From a virus, in the IMG/VR virus record IMGVR_UViG_3300027826_000002, positions 1-40,356 of that record: a stretch of 40,356 bases of DNA, one strand, 5' to 3'. The position numbers and the translations under genes are program-made. Shown here one piece after another: positions 24,830 to 31,027 of the stretch (positions within the stretch are counted from its first letter, which is position 1; each line of letters starts with the position of its first letter). Below the pieces are notes generated by a model that saw nothing but the letters and a program-made list of their open reading frames with translations, searched no databases and was not told where the DNA came from.

Positions 24830-25260
24830 GGAACCTGTTTCCTATGTCGTGTCCTATTGCAACGCCACTCCACAGCTACGCTTTGGGGGTGTATCTTCGG
24901 TTTTCATTTTGGACAATTATCTCTTTTCCTCACGGCTCTTTCGTGTCCCAAACCCTTTTTGTGTTCACTCTTTCCGCGAACACAGATTGTCATCGAACTG
25001 GTACGCCCATCCACCCTCTGGCCTCGCTGCGGCTCGGCCCCCGATCTGTGCTACGTTGAGATTTGCACTCCGCACACCATACGGCGACGACTAGCAGGAT
25101 GACTTGATTATATGCTTGCTGATAATTCAACTTCTGGTAAGTATTGCAAACAAACGGTTCCTGCCACGTAGCTAATTATCCCCATCGTATCAAATACTTA
25201 TTGAATAATCAATGTTCCCTTGCTATCATGAGTTGTTGACCTTTGACAACTAGTAGATAG
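24830..25260. other. About 430 bp with no supported gene
   Basis: The base composition changes here to visibly higher G+C. Open frames in several phases read Cys/Phe/Leu or Arg/Pro-rich runs without RBS and are not believable genes. CACAGAT/ATCTGTG (about 24982/25046) can pair at a distance of some 60 bases. Near the right end AGTTGT-9-ACAACT (around 25231-25251) is an operator-sized inverted repeat preceding the next gene. No clear -35/-10 pair is seen. Confidence 0.5.
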
Positions 25261-25272
25261 AAAGGGGAACCT

Positions 25273-25590
25273 ATCATCAACTACGCGAAGTATCACCCGA
25301 ACTTCCGAAAGATTCGGAAGAAGCACCTGGAGCGTGCGAACTATCGCTGTGAACGCTGCGGAGCAAAACACCTGAGTATCGCCTACAACAAGTATGGCGA
25401 TATTTTTATTGTGTATTTGCATACCGCCCATGTGCTGATCAACGACACGCACAACCCCGATCCCTTTGTCAAAATGCTCTGTTGCCGGTGTCATGTCCAC
25501 CTCGATCACCCACAGTCTGAAGAGGATTGGAACTTCTATGGAACCGTCATAGCAGAGTACATTGCTTATGAAGCAAGGAGACAGCAATGA
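25273..25590 (+). CDS. HNH-like protein with apparent AUC start
   Basis: The frame opens after a TAG at 25258 and no ATG, GTG or TTG exists before residue ~45. AAAGGGGAA (25261-25269) is a good ribosome site 4 to 7 bases before two tandem ATC codons, so AUC initiation is the simplest reading; otherwise the start has decayed. The 104-105-residue product has YRCERCGAKH, a middle HTAHVL and then MLCCRCHVHLDHP: a C-x2-C, H-x2-H, C-x2-C-H set as in small HNH proteins whose H-x-D-H is altered (TAHV in place of xDHD). Ends with ATGA coupling to the next gene. Confidence 0.6.
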   Translation: MINYAKYHPNFRKIRKKHLERANYRCERCGAKHLSIAYNKYGDIFIVYLHTAHVLINDTHNPDPFVKMLCCRCHVHLDHPQSEEDWNFYGTVIAEYIAYEARRQQ

Positions 25591-25895
25591 TCACACCTGA
25601 GCCGACACCCATCTCACCACGCCGGATGGTCATTCCTGCACAAGCGCACGCTATTTGGAAGTCATGGGACGATCAGACGATCTGGTATGTGCTGAAGGTT
25701 TATCAAAACCCCGAAAACGAGATGAAGAACGCCTGGGCACGTTGGTACTGCGCTGTGCAGTCTCCTGCAACCTTTGGCCGATTCGAATACGGCGATGTGT
25801 ATGTGGCCGAGATTGTGACCTGCGCCCGTAAGCTCTCCTACAATCCATTGAATCAAGATGATCCAGAAGGAGACGACGATGGGACGCCCGCCTAA
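25587..25895 (+). CDS. Trp-rich protein of the higher-G+C cassette
   Basis: The product is 102 residues with IWKSWDDQTIWYVLKVYQNPENEMKNAWARWYCAVQSP in pieces, and an acidic tail (NQDDPEGDDDG). No family is recognised. AAGGAGACAG precedes the ATG, and its end overlaps the next gene by 17 bases. Codon use is richer in G and C than in flanking phage genes. Confidence 0.65.
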   Translation: MITPEPTPISPRRMVIPAQAHAIWKSWDDQTIWYVLKVYQNPENEMKNAWARWYCAVQSPATFGRFEYGDVYVAEIVTCARKLSYNPLNQDDPEGDDDGTPA

Positions 25896-26577
25896 AATCA
25901 AACTGGAGAGCCGAGAGTATACCATCGCCCAGGACGTGTATGACACCATCGTTCAGATGGTCATGGCATCTCTGGTCTGCGAGTATTGCGGATGGCCTTA
26001 TACCCTGGAGCGTCCTCGTGTTGGCCTCAACACCTGCCGCAACTGTTTCGTGAGAAAGTACGGCGAATATCATACGCTCGTCTATGTCGGTGTGCTGGCA
26101 GAGAATGGTGGAGAACAAGACCACAAATGGATTGATGCCAAGGGCATGATCTACGTAAGTTCAACCACCCAAGATCATAAGGCCGAATACTACCCTGGTG
26201 AAACCCTCAAGCATTGGGGCTTCATCTTACCGACAAAGGGCATATTCAACGGCCAGGAGATTGAGGTTTACGCGAACTACTTGACGATACATGGAGATGT
26301 GCAGAACAACTCTGTCGTGTGTGTGGAACTGATTAAGCCCTATGGGGAACACTACCACATACCCTTCCTGTGTTATCAAGATCGGCCAGCCCTTCAGATC
26401 AACAAGCGTATGTCCATCTATCAACAAGCCAAAGGACTCGTAGAACTCAGTCGTGATGCTCGTGGAACTTACCACGTCCATGATCGGGAGATTTCAGGGT
26501 TCTACGACTCAACAGTGTTTGAAGTTGTCTCAGACATAGCATCTGACCAATACGATGCTCAGAAAAAGCCTGAGTAA
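25879..26577 (+). CDS. Zinc-ribbon protein of the higher-G+C cassette
   Basis: ATG 25879 follows AAGGAG by seven bases and is preferred to ATG 25858. The 232-residue product has an N-terminal GRPPKIK, then CEYCGWPYTL...NTCRNCFVRKYGEYH (about 33-61), a C-x2-C/C-x2-C zinc finger, and a longer C-terminal region of mixed alpha/beta with YYPGETLKHWGFILPTKGIFNG in pieces. Unknown; an AT-hook-like GRPP and zinc finger suggest nucleic acid binding. Third gene of a tight three-gene operon. Confidence 0.7.
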   Translation: MGRPPKIKLESREYTIAQDVYDTIVQMVMASLVCEYCGWPYTLERPRVGLNTCRNCFVRKYGEYHTLVYVGVLAENGGEQDHKWIDAKGMIYVSSTTQDHKAEYYPGETLKHWGFILPTKGIFNGQEIEVYANYLTIHGDVQNNSVVCVELIKPYGEHYHIPFLCYQDRPALQINKRMSIYQQAKGLVELSRDARGTYHVHDREISGFYDSTVFEVVSDIASDQYDAQKKPE

Positions 26578-26580
26578 GCC

Positions 26581-26684
26581 GTAGCAAGGATGCTACTACC
26601 CAAATGCCGATACATCGAGCGATCCAGCACATGGAACTTGATATGTCGGCATTATTCTTTTTCTTCGACATATCAATCTTTTTT
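26581..26684 (+). terminator. Terminator with alternative pairing (attenuator-like)
   Basis: Directly after the stop, GTAGCA-AGGA-TGCTAC makes a small hairpin (26581-26596). TTGATATGTCG (26638-26648) pairs perfectly over 11 bases with CGACATATCAA (26666-26676), followed by TCTTTTTT. The 5' arm of that terminator can instead pair through TCGGCATT (26646-26653) with AATGCCGA (26603-26610). The two folds are mutually exclusive. Confidence 0.7.
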
Positions 26685-26724
26685 AAACAACTGAAATCTC
26701 AGTTCCTTGAAATAGAAATGACCA

Positions 26725-26759
26725 TTGACTATTACTATTAGAACTGTTATGGTTGAGAT
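26725..26759 (+). promoter_or_regulatory. Early promoter
   Basis: TTGACT (26725-26730), 17 bases, TATGGT (26748-26753), start expected near 26760. An ATG at 26762 opens a 22-codon frame (to 26830) that overlaps the next gene and could be a near-leaderless leader peptide. Confidence 0.7.
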
Positions 26760-26795
26760 AGATGTGTCGCCAATTGTCTAGTGCGACATGGAAAT

Positions 26796-27107
26796 ATGAA
26801 AAACGAAGATATATTAAAAAAGGCAATTGAGAAGGCAGTAAAAAATGGGTACTCTCACGGGTATTTTCTGAAGGTTTGGGAAATTAAAGGTGAAGGACTT
26901 ACTAAGTTAATGTCGCATTATTTCGAGATTATCTTCTCTCATGACTTCGCAAAAGCATTTTGGCCTTTATATAACAGGCATCGGTTAACCATTGAAGATC
27001 AAAATACAGTAGGGACAAAAGAAATAATATTAGATGACTGGCAATATCACTTGCAGCAAATGGTTATCTTCGAAGACCCAATTAAATACTTGGAGAGGTT
27101 TTTATAA
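26796..27107 (+). CDS. Phage/plasmid protein with FSHDFAKAFW motif
   Basis: ATG 26796 gives 103 residues; a GTG at 26781 would add five. The C-terminal half (FEIIFSHDFAKAFWP, DDWQYHLQQMVIFEDPIKYLERFL) matches a small protein often seen in phages and plasmids of uncultured bacteria, with H-D-F-A-K-A-(F/L)-W and W-x-Y-H-L-Q-Q-M-V. Function is unknown. First gene after the early promoter; no Shine-Dalgarno sequence. Confidence 0.7.
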   Translation: MKNEDILKKAIEKAVKNGYSHGYFLKVWEIKGEGLTKLMSHYFEIIFSHDFAKAFWPLYNRHRLTIEDQNTVGTKEIILDDWQYHLQQMVIFEDPIKYLERFL

Positions 27108-27109
27108 CT

Positions 27110-27148
27110 CCCGTCTAGTGCTTCTCTCTAACAAAAGCACCCGACGGG
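27110..27148 (+). other. Intercistronic hairpin
   Basis: CCCGTC-TA-GTGCTT (27110-27123) pairs with AAGCAC-CC-GACGGG (27135-27148): two perfect six-pair stems separated by a 2x2 internal loop, with an 11-base loop. It starts three bases after the preceding stop and ends eight bases before the next ATG. No T-run follows, so it is a processing or translation element rather than a terminator. Confidence 0.75.
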
Positions 27149-27156
27149 GTACATGT

Positions 27157-27384
27157 ATGAGTATGACAACGCAACAAAAAAATCCATTATATAAATACGG
27201 TTGGCACTTAAATGAAGATAAACAATGCTATGAAATGTTTGTATTTGATGAGGTAGTTGCGAGTATTGCCAAGGAGGAGATAGAAACATCAGAAGCTGGT
27301 ATACATGATTTAATGATTTTAAAAAGACGAGAGGCGCAAAAGAAATTTAAGGAAAACTATTCACGATGGGTACAAAGAACTTAG
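27157..27384 (+). CDS. Small early protein, unknown
   Basis: ATG 27157 (75 residues, MSMTTQQKNP...) is chosen because the longer frame runs through the preceding gene and the hairpin. The product has YGWHLNEDKQCYEMFVFDEVVASIAKE and a basic helical C-terminus. No family recognised. Confidence 0.6.
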   Translation: MSMTTQQKNPLYKYGWHLNEDKQCYEMFVFDEVVASIAKEEIETSEAGIHDLMILKRREAQKKFKENYSRWVQRT

Positions 27385-27397
27385 CCCCTCCAAGAAA

Positions 27398-27431
27398 GGC
27401 GACCCTTCGGCAAGCTCAGGGCAAGACACGG
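27398..27431. repeat. GC-rich mini-palindrome of the CTTCGGCAAGCTCAGG type
   Basis: The segment CCCTTCGGCAAGCTCAGGG is an imperfect palindrome between two early genes. Sequences of this kind (translating as TLRQAQGK) are dispersed in many environmental bacterial genomes. It interrupts the AT-rich background. Confidence 0.6.
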
Positions 27432-27443
27432 AGAAATAAATGT

Positions 27444-27611
27444 ATGAAAATAAAACTTAACGGTAAAGAAGTGAAAAATCCTATTATCAGATCCTTAGTA
27501 GCGATTATGGCAATATTTGCTGTGTATTTAATCATCATGCCTATTGTATACATGGTAATTTTACCTATTGGATTACTATTAATGTTTCTAGGATTATTAA
27601 AGAAGAAATAA
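27444..27611 (+). CDS. 55-residue two-span membrane protein
   Basis: After MKIKLNGKEVKNPIIR there are two hydrophobic segments (about 17-33 and 36-50) with a short break, ending LLKKK. ATG 27444 follows GGAG at a distance of about 10 bases. The upstream in-frame extension reads through a GC-rich palindrome and is not used. Possible membrane effector. Confidence 0.6.
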   Translation: MKIKLNGKEVKNPIIRSLVAIMAIFAVYLIIMPIVYMVILPIGLLLMFLGLLKKK

Positions 27612-27615
27612 CTCT

Positions 27616-27741
27616 ATGACCTATACAACCATACTTTTTGATTTATTTACACTTCTTGGCATTGTGTCTTTTATTTATTTCTTAATTGAAATACTGAAAT
27701 ATGGCATCAAAGAAACAATCAGAAGAATGTTAGGTAAATAA
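27616..27741 (+). CDS. 41-residue single-span membrane peptide
   Basis: The peptide reads MTYTTILFDLFTLLGIVSF and continues through one long hydrophobic segment to a basic end (ETIRRMLGK). It follows the previous gene by four bases, forming a pair of small membrane proteins. Confidence 0.55.
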   Translation: MTYTTILFDLFTLLGIVSFIYFLIEILKYGIKETIRRMLGK

Positions 27742-27801
27742 ATACATGAACGAAATGTTAATTATGAAAAACGCAATTGTTAATTAATAACTGAGAAAAT
27801 A

Positions 27802-27843
27802 ACACTTTTTAGCCTCATAGGTGTTAAATAAGAGAATGAGGCA
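27802..27843 (+). promoter_or_regulatory. H-type pseudoknot leader candidate
   Basis: Stem 1: AACACT (27802-27807) with GGTGTT (27821-27826, one T-G pair). Stem 2: GCCTCAT (27813-27819), inside the first loop, with ATGAGGC (27837-27843). Loops are 5, 1 and 10 bases, all sterically suitable. The second stem ends eight bases before ATG 27852 where a ribosome site would be. Confidence 0.6.
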
Positions 27844-27851
27844 ATGCAAAT

Positions 27852-28292
27852 ATGAACGAACAAATAGAAGCAAAAATTAAAGAATTTAGAAAAAGATGGT
27901 ATTTTGAAGGCGGATTTCAAAATACACCTATTTATGAGGATATTGAGCAATTTCTTCGTTCTTCTTTAGAGCAAATTGCAAAAGAGGCGAGAAAAGATGT
28001 TCTGAAGAAAGTTGATCTATCAGAAGCAACAATTATGGAAATGCTAACGGAAGCAAGGCAAGAGGTGAGAGAACAGACGGCAGAAGAGATAATTACTTTT
28101 GTGAATAAGGATAGATTAACAGGGTTTAATAAAAGAACTCCTTATGTTGAAGTGATTAAAGATCGTGATAGATTAAGGAGAGCAATTGTTAATGATATTA
28201 AAGACAAATACCTTCCTTCTAAGAAAATCTCTTTTGAAGAGGGGAAAAAGATAGTCAAAGCAATAGAAAAGAAACAGTCAAGGACAAAATGA
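27852..28292 (+). CDS. Helical early protein, unknown
   Basis: The product is 146 residues, almost entirely charged helices (KIKEFRKRWYFEGGF, YEDIEQFLRSSLEQIAKEARKDVLKKV, LTEARQEVREQTAEEIITF). No conserved motif is recognised. It is preceded by the pseudoknot leader and not by a Shine-Dalgarno sequence, and is followed by the next gene after TGA-t. Confidence 0.65.
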   Translation: MNEQIEAKIKEFRKRWYFEGGFQNTPIYEDIEQFLRSSLEQIAKEARKDVLKKVDLSEATIMEMLTEARQEVREQTAEEIITFVNKDRLTGFNKRTPYVEVIKDRDRLRRAIVNDIKDKYLPSKKISFEEGKKIVKAIEKKQSRTK

Positions 28293-28293
28293 T

Positions 28294-28611
28294 ATGAAAC
28301 ATTGCATTTATTATTCTGATAATTGCAAAATCTGTATGACTAATACAACCACCGCCAAGGCGGGGCAAACTGATATGACATTAAGAGAAAAACTTGAGAG
28401 GATGAAGGTACATTGCCCTACATGTCCTTTACCTCATAATTTGAGTAGCAGAAGTATTGATTCTATCCTCCAAGCCGTGAAGAAAGTTACCGATCAGATT
28501 ATTGGAGATGAGACAAAGGGATATGATGATTACGAATGGGGTAGTTTTGCTGAAGGTTGGAATGCTTGTAAAGAAGACCAGCGAAAAAGATATGATGAAT
28601 TATTGAAATGA
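28294..28611 (+). CDS. Cys-containing early protein
   Basis: The frame gives 105 residues from ATG 28294 with CKICM and later CPTCPLPH. A GC-rich palindrome (CCGCCAAGGCGG, about 28353-28364) lies within it, and an ATG at 28375 (MTLREKLERMKVHCPTC) directly after it could be the real start, leaving 78 residues. C-terminal WGSFAEGWNACKEDQRKRYDELL resembles small phage proteins where F-x-x-G-W-N-x-C-x-x-x is frequent. Confidence 0.6.
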   Translation: MKHCIYYSDNCKICMTNTTTAKAGQTDMTLREKLERMKVHCPTCPLPHNLSSRSIDSILQAVKKVTDQIIGDETKGYDDYEWGSFAEGWNACKEDQRKRYDELLK

Positions 28612-28790
28612 AAAAGAAATCTGGATACACTCGTAAAGAGATAATGTTCAAGTCAGGAGGAAATCATTTATTTTCTTGGGGAATAGAAAAAGAATGGGAA
28701 AACGATACGCTTATACGTGTTACCAAAACATTTAGAATATTGGGGTTTCCCCTATTTGAATATTATGAAAAAGAAACTCCCTACAAGTAA
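28608..28790 (+). CDS. 60-residue early protein
   Basis: Starts by ATGA overlap. The product has GNHLFSWGIEKEWENDTLIRVTKTFRILGFPLFEYYEKE. Beta-rich; unknown. Confidence 0.55.
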   Translation: MKKKSGYTRKEIMFKSGGNHLFSWGIEKEWENDTLIRVTKTFRILGFPLFEYYEKETPYK

Positions 28791-28992
28791 AAAGAAACTA
28801 ATCAACAAAGAAGAATTTGAGAAATCTGCAAAAGCTGCTTTTGATCTTTGTATTTCCTGTGGAGAACCTGTGAGATGGAGAGGAATTGTATCATTACAAG
28901 ATGAAGCTGATTTTCTTTTTAATATGGATATTCAATACTGTGATAACAAGGAATGTCAGAGACGTGGATTGCTTACTGCAATTACCTCTTGA
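28765..28992 (+). CDS. Zinc-finger-like early protein
   Basis: ATG 28765 overlaps the end of the preceding gene by 26 bases. The 75-residue product has a basic start (KKKLPTSKKKLINKEEF) and FDLCISCGEPVRW followed by IQYCDNKECQRRG: a C-x2-C and C-x4-C zinc-binding pair. Possibly a DNA-binding regulator. Confidence 0.62.
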   Translation: MKKKLPTSKKKLINKEEFEKSAKAAFDLCISCGEPVRWRGIVSLQDEADFLFNMDIQYCDNKECQRRGLLTAITS

Positions 28993-29076
28993 TTTTTTAT
29001 GATGAGAAGCGCATAGTTGAGTAATACCAAGCGGCGGGAACATGGTCTATTTTTTTGCCTAAGACGTTTTAGACAA

Positions 29077-29106
29077 CCCTCTATTCCCGCCGGAATGGAG
29101 GGTTTT
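29077..29106 (+). promoter_or_regulatory. Hairpin-T4 leader sequestering the RBS of the replication gene
   Basis: CCCTCTATTCC (29077-29087) pairs with GGAATGGAGGG (29092-29102) over eleven positions (one T-G), loop CGCC. The GGAGGG in the 3' arm is a good Shine-Dalgarno sequence and lies four T residues before ATG 29107, so folding would hide it. Confidence 0.7.
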
Positions 29107-29901
29107 ATGGAAAGAGTTGATGGTTCGATCACTACCGCTACTGATGAATACCAGACTGAAGACATGCTGTTAACCTACAGCGAGGAAGAGAAGCAGGACA
29201 ATGAAATAAATGCTTCTAATGCTAGTCTTTTATTTTCTCCTAAGTTTATTCCTGTATATCCTGATCTATTAGACAGGCTTACTTTCGCAGAAGCATTAAT
29301 CTTCGGCTTTATTGACTTCTATAAATCCTCTTCATCTGCAAGGTTCTATTTTACCAACGAGCAAATTGCAAGCATTGTCAAATGCAATCCTGATACCGTG
29401 AGCAGGGCAATTACAAGACTCCAAGAACTTGGACTCATTAAAACATCTAAGAGAATGCGTGGTGGAGGAGGTTTGATCAGATTCGTAACTGATATTTTCT
29501 ATGATCGCAAACCGACAAATTATCAATTTGGTAACCGGCAAATCCCACAAACAAATAATAATAAGATAAATAATAATAAGATAAAAGAGAATAAGAGAGA
29601 AGCATCTCTCGAATATTTAGAAAATATCTCACTAGAAGAAATCACTAAACTATCAGATACATATAAAGCTACCAAATCTCAGGTACGGGAGAAAGCTGAG
29701 GCTCTGGCTAACTACTGTCGTGGACATGGAAAAACCTATCGGGATTATGGAGCTATGCTTAAAAATGCGCTCCTGCGTGATTTTGGTAAAAGGGATATTG
29801 TTCCGAAAATTGTTATAGATATCCCCAAGCCTGAGAAATTGATAAGCCCTGAGAAATACGCCGAGTTCTTAGAAAAGAAAAAGCAACTCTTTGGTAGATG
29901 A
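29107..29901 (+). CDS. Winged-helix replication-initiation-type protein
   Basis: ATG 29107 is chosen from the GGAGGG site; a longer TTG-started frame would run through the hairpin. The 264-residue product has LTFAEALIFGFIDFYKSS, YFTNEQIASIVKCNPDTVSRAITRLQELGLIKTSKRMRG (about 82-120), a classic DnaD/phage-O-like winged helix, then an N/K-rich linker (about 149-163), and a C-terminal helical part (VREKAEALANYCRGHGKTYRDYGAMLKNALLRDF in pieces) like phage replisome organisers. It would open the origin and load the helicase. The linker is encoded by a tandem AT-rich repeat, as when lambdoid O genes contain their origin. Confidence 0.72.
   Translation: MERVDGSITTATDEYQTEDMLLTYSEEEKQDNEINASNASLLFSPKFIPVYPDLLDRLTFAEALIFGFIDFYKSSSSARFYFTNEQIASIVKCNPDTVSRAITRLQELGLIKTSKRMRGGGGLIRFVTDIFYDRKPTNYQFGNRQIPQTNNNKINNNKIKENKREASLEYLENISLEEITKLSDTYKATKSQVREKAEALANYCRGHGKTYRDYGAMLKNALLRDFGKRDIVPKIVIDIPKPEKLISPEKYAEFLEKKKQLFGR
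29553..29582 (+). repeat. Two tandem 15-bp AT-rich repeats inside the replication gene
   Basis: AAATAATAATAAGAT occurs twice without a gap (29553-29567, 29568-29582), followed by a related AAAGAGAATAAGAG. The unit is in frame (5 codons). Such AT-rich repeats inside an O-like gene can be a duplex-unwinding element. Confidence 0.75.
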
Positions 29902-30064
29902 TCTTTCCCCTCCGACTACTCCCAACGTAGCAACCTGCATGACGTTGACCACGCTAACAATGTCTGAGCCAAACCAAGTATGATAGTATCTCGTATTCCC
30001 CATGATTGTCTAAGTGGGAGCAGTGGGAGAAGAACGATAGATTGATTATAAAAGAGGAGTGTAA

Positions 30065-30096
30065 TAAACAAAAACGCTTCCATTTCTGAAAGCGTT
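30065..30096 (-). terminator. Terminator of the leftward coupling-protein operon
   Basis: On the minus strand AACGCTT, nine-base loop, AAGCGTT, then TTTTGTTT. It lies after the replication-relaxation gene. Confidence 0.7.
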
Positions 30097-30099
30097 AAT

Positions 30100-30144
30100 G
30101 TGGGGCCGTGTAGAAATGGTGAACCATTCCTTCGCCCTCCACCA
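30100..30144 (+). other. tRNA-like remnant or structured element
   Basis: The stretch starts GTGGGGC and ends GCCCTCC-A-CCA, as acceptor stem, discriminator and CCA of a tRNA would, with one T/C mismatch, and contains AATGG-TGAA-CCATT. It is 45 bases long, lacking D-arm, anticodon and T-loop consensus, so it is not a functional tRNA. Confidence 0.35.
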
Positions 30145-30205
30145 CGTTATTGTTTTAACGTCTAATAACTAAATGACGGAAACAAATTATTGCAATTCTA
30201 CTTTA

Positions 30206-30994
30206 TTATACCTCTAATAAACTAGTTTTTCCACTATAGGGAGTGAACCAAATAGGATTGAAAAAAACGTCGGCAGTTGAAACTTTTGGAATATACGCGA
30301 ATCGAAACTGTTGTGCTACATGTTTCCTTGCATTATGAAACAGTTCATTTTGAACAACCTTTAATAGTAACCTTGCTCTCTCTTCTGAAATCGGAGTGAG
30401 AAAACAAAAGGTAAACTGTTCGATAGGCGTATCAAACCAATCATCCCATACCTTCATTAATTCACATAAACGACGAATCTTTGCTTCTAGTTGATTTGGT
30501 TCCTCTGTTCCATTATCCCACTCAAACCAGAGAGCTTTCCCTGATGCAAACTTCACTAACAGATCAGGAATAAGCGGCGCACCCTGCATAATCCTCTTTA
30601 AATGAAAATCATGGAGGAGGTGTTCAATGGGATGGTTGTTGCGAATGGCATAGCAACACACTGCAAGCCCACTGACTTGTAATGCATGGGGAAAGTGACT
30701 GGATGCGATAAACGTCTTCATATCCGAGGGATACGGCCAGCTCGTAAAATCATACCCCTCTGCATGGAGAACCTTACGCCCAGATGCGCCTAAATAGTAA
30801 ATAAACGGTTCAATAGGGTAGTCATGTACCTTTGCACGATCTAGGTATCCAAAGTCCTCTGTAAGCGATTTTAAGGCACCGAGAACGAACTTTTTTGACG
30901 TAGGGCTATAGATCCCAAGGTTGGCTACCATTTTCCCCGTCATAAACGGTATTTGTGTGAAAGCGGTAAGAATCTCCTGCTCTTTTTTATTCAT
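30206..30994 (-). CDS. Replication-relaxation family protein
   Basis: The product is 262 residues. The N-terminus (NKKEQEILTAFTQIPFMTGKMVANLGIYS, FVLGALKSLTEDFGYLDRA) is a winged helix; then YYLGASGRKVL, HALQVSGLAVCCYA, and LIPDLLVKFASGKALWFEWDNGTEEPNQLEAKIRRL (about 138-172) with D...E-x-D/E: a PD-(D/E)xK-like strand set. This order (HTH, Y-x-L-x-x-x-G, P-D, E-x-D-x-G-T-E) is the replication-relaxation (Replic_Relax) family of plasmids and ICEs, which is thought to control initiation or DNA relaxation. Same operon as the coupling ATPase. Confidence 0.8.
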   Translation of the reverse strand: MNKKEQEILTAFTQIPFMTGKMVANLGIYSPTSKKFVLGALKSLTEDFGYLDRAKVHDYPIEPFIYYLGASGRKVLHAEGYDFTSWPYPSDMKTFIASSHFPHALQVSGLAVCCYAIRNNHPIEHLLHDFHLKRIMQGAPLIPDLLVKFASGKALWFEWDNGTEEPNQLEAKIRRLCELMKVWDDWFDTPIEQFTFCFLTPISEERARLLLKVVQNELFHNARKHVAQQFRFAYIPKVSTADVFFNPIWFTPYSGKTSLLEV

Positions 30995-31005
30995 ATAGCG
31001 ATTCT

Positions 31006-31027
31006 ACCTGCCTGACGGCAGTCAGGT
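31006..31027. repeat. GC-rich 22-bp palindrome, copy 1
   Basis: ACCTG-c-CTG, loop ACGG, CAG-t-CAGGT. The same element with two substitutions lies at 33525-33546. Located between the two operon genes. Palindromes of this kind are scattered through many Patescibacteria-type genomes (general recollection, not checked). Confidence 0.75.

Larger units (their letters stand above)
29902..30205. other. Convergent intergenic region with tRNA-like segment and minus-strand terminator
   Basis: No gene is supported. Contains a minus-strand terminator (30065-30096), a tRNA-end-like segment (30100-30144) and ACGTT/AACGT hairpin (about 30144-30161). The first 150 bases show no clear structure. Confidence 0.5.

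Noticed and set aside
24773-25102. 109-residue rightward frame and two overlapping frames after the late terminator
   Set aside because: Composition is a Cys/Leu/Arg-rich random mix, three overlapping phases are open in the same place, and no ribosome site or promoter precedes them.
25651-26124. 157-residue reverse-strand frame
   Set aside because: It is the shadow of two well-supported rightward genes with ribosome sites; its protein is Arg/Ser/His-rich without pattern.
27034-27384. 116-residue form of the second early protein
   Set aside because: The extra N-terminus is an out-of-phase reading of the preceding gene and the intercistronic hairpin; ATG 27157 is the sensible start.
30100-30144. 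Functional tRNA gene
   Set aside because: Only acceptor-like ends exist; there is no D-arm, anticodon arm or T-loop consensus in the 45 bases.
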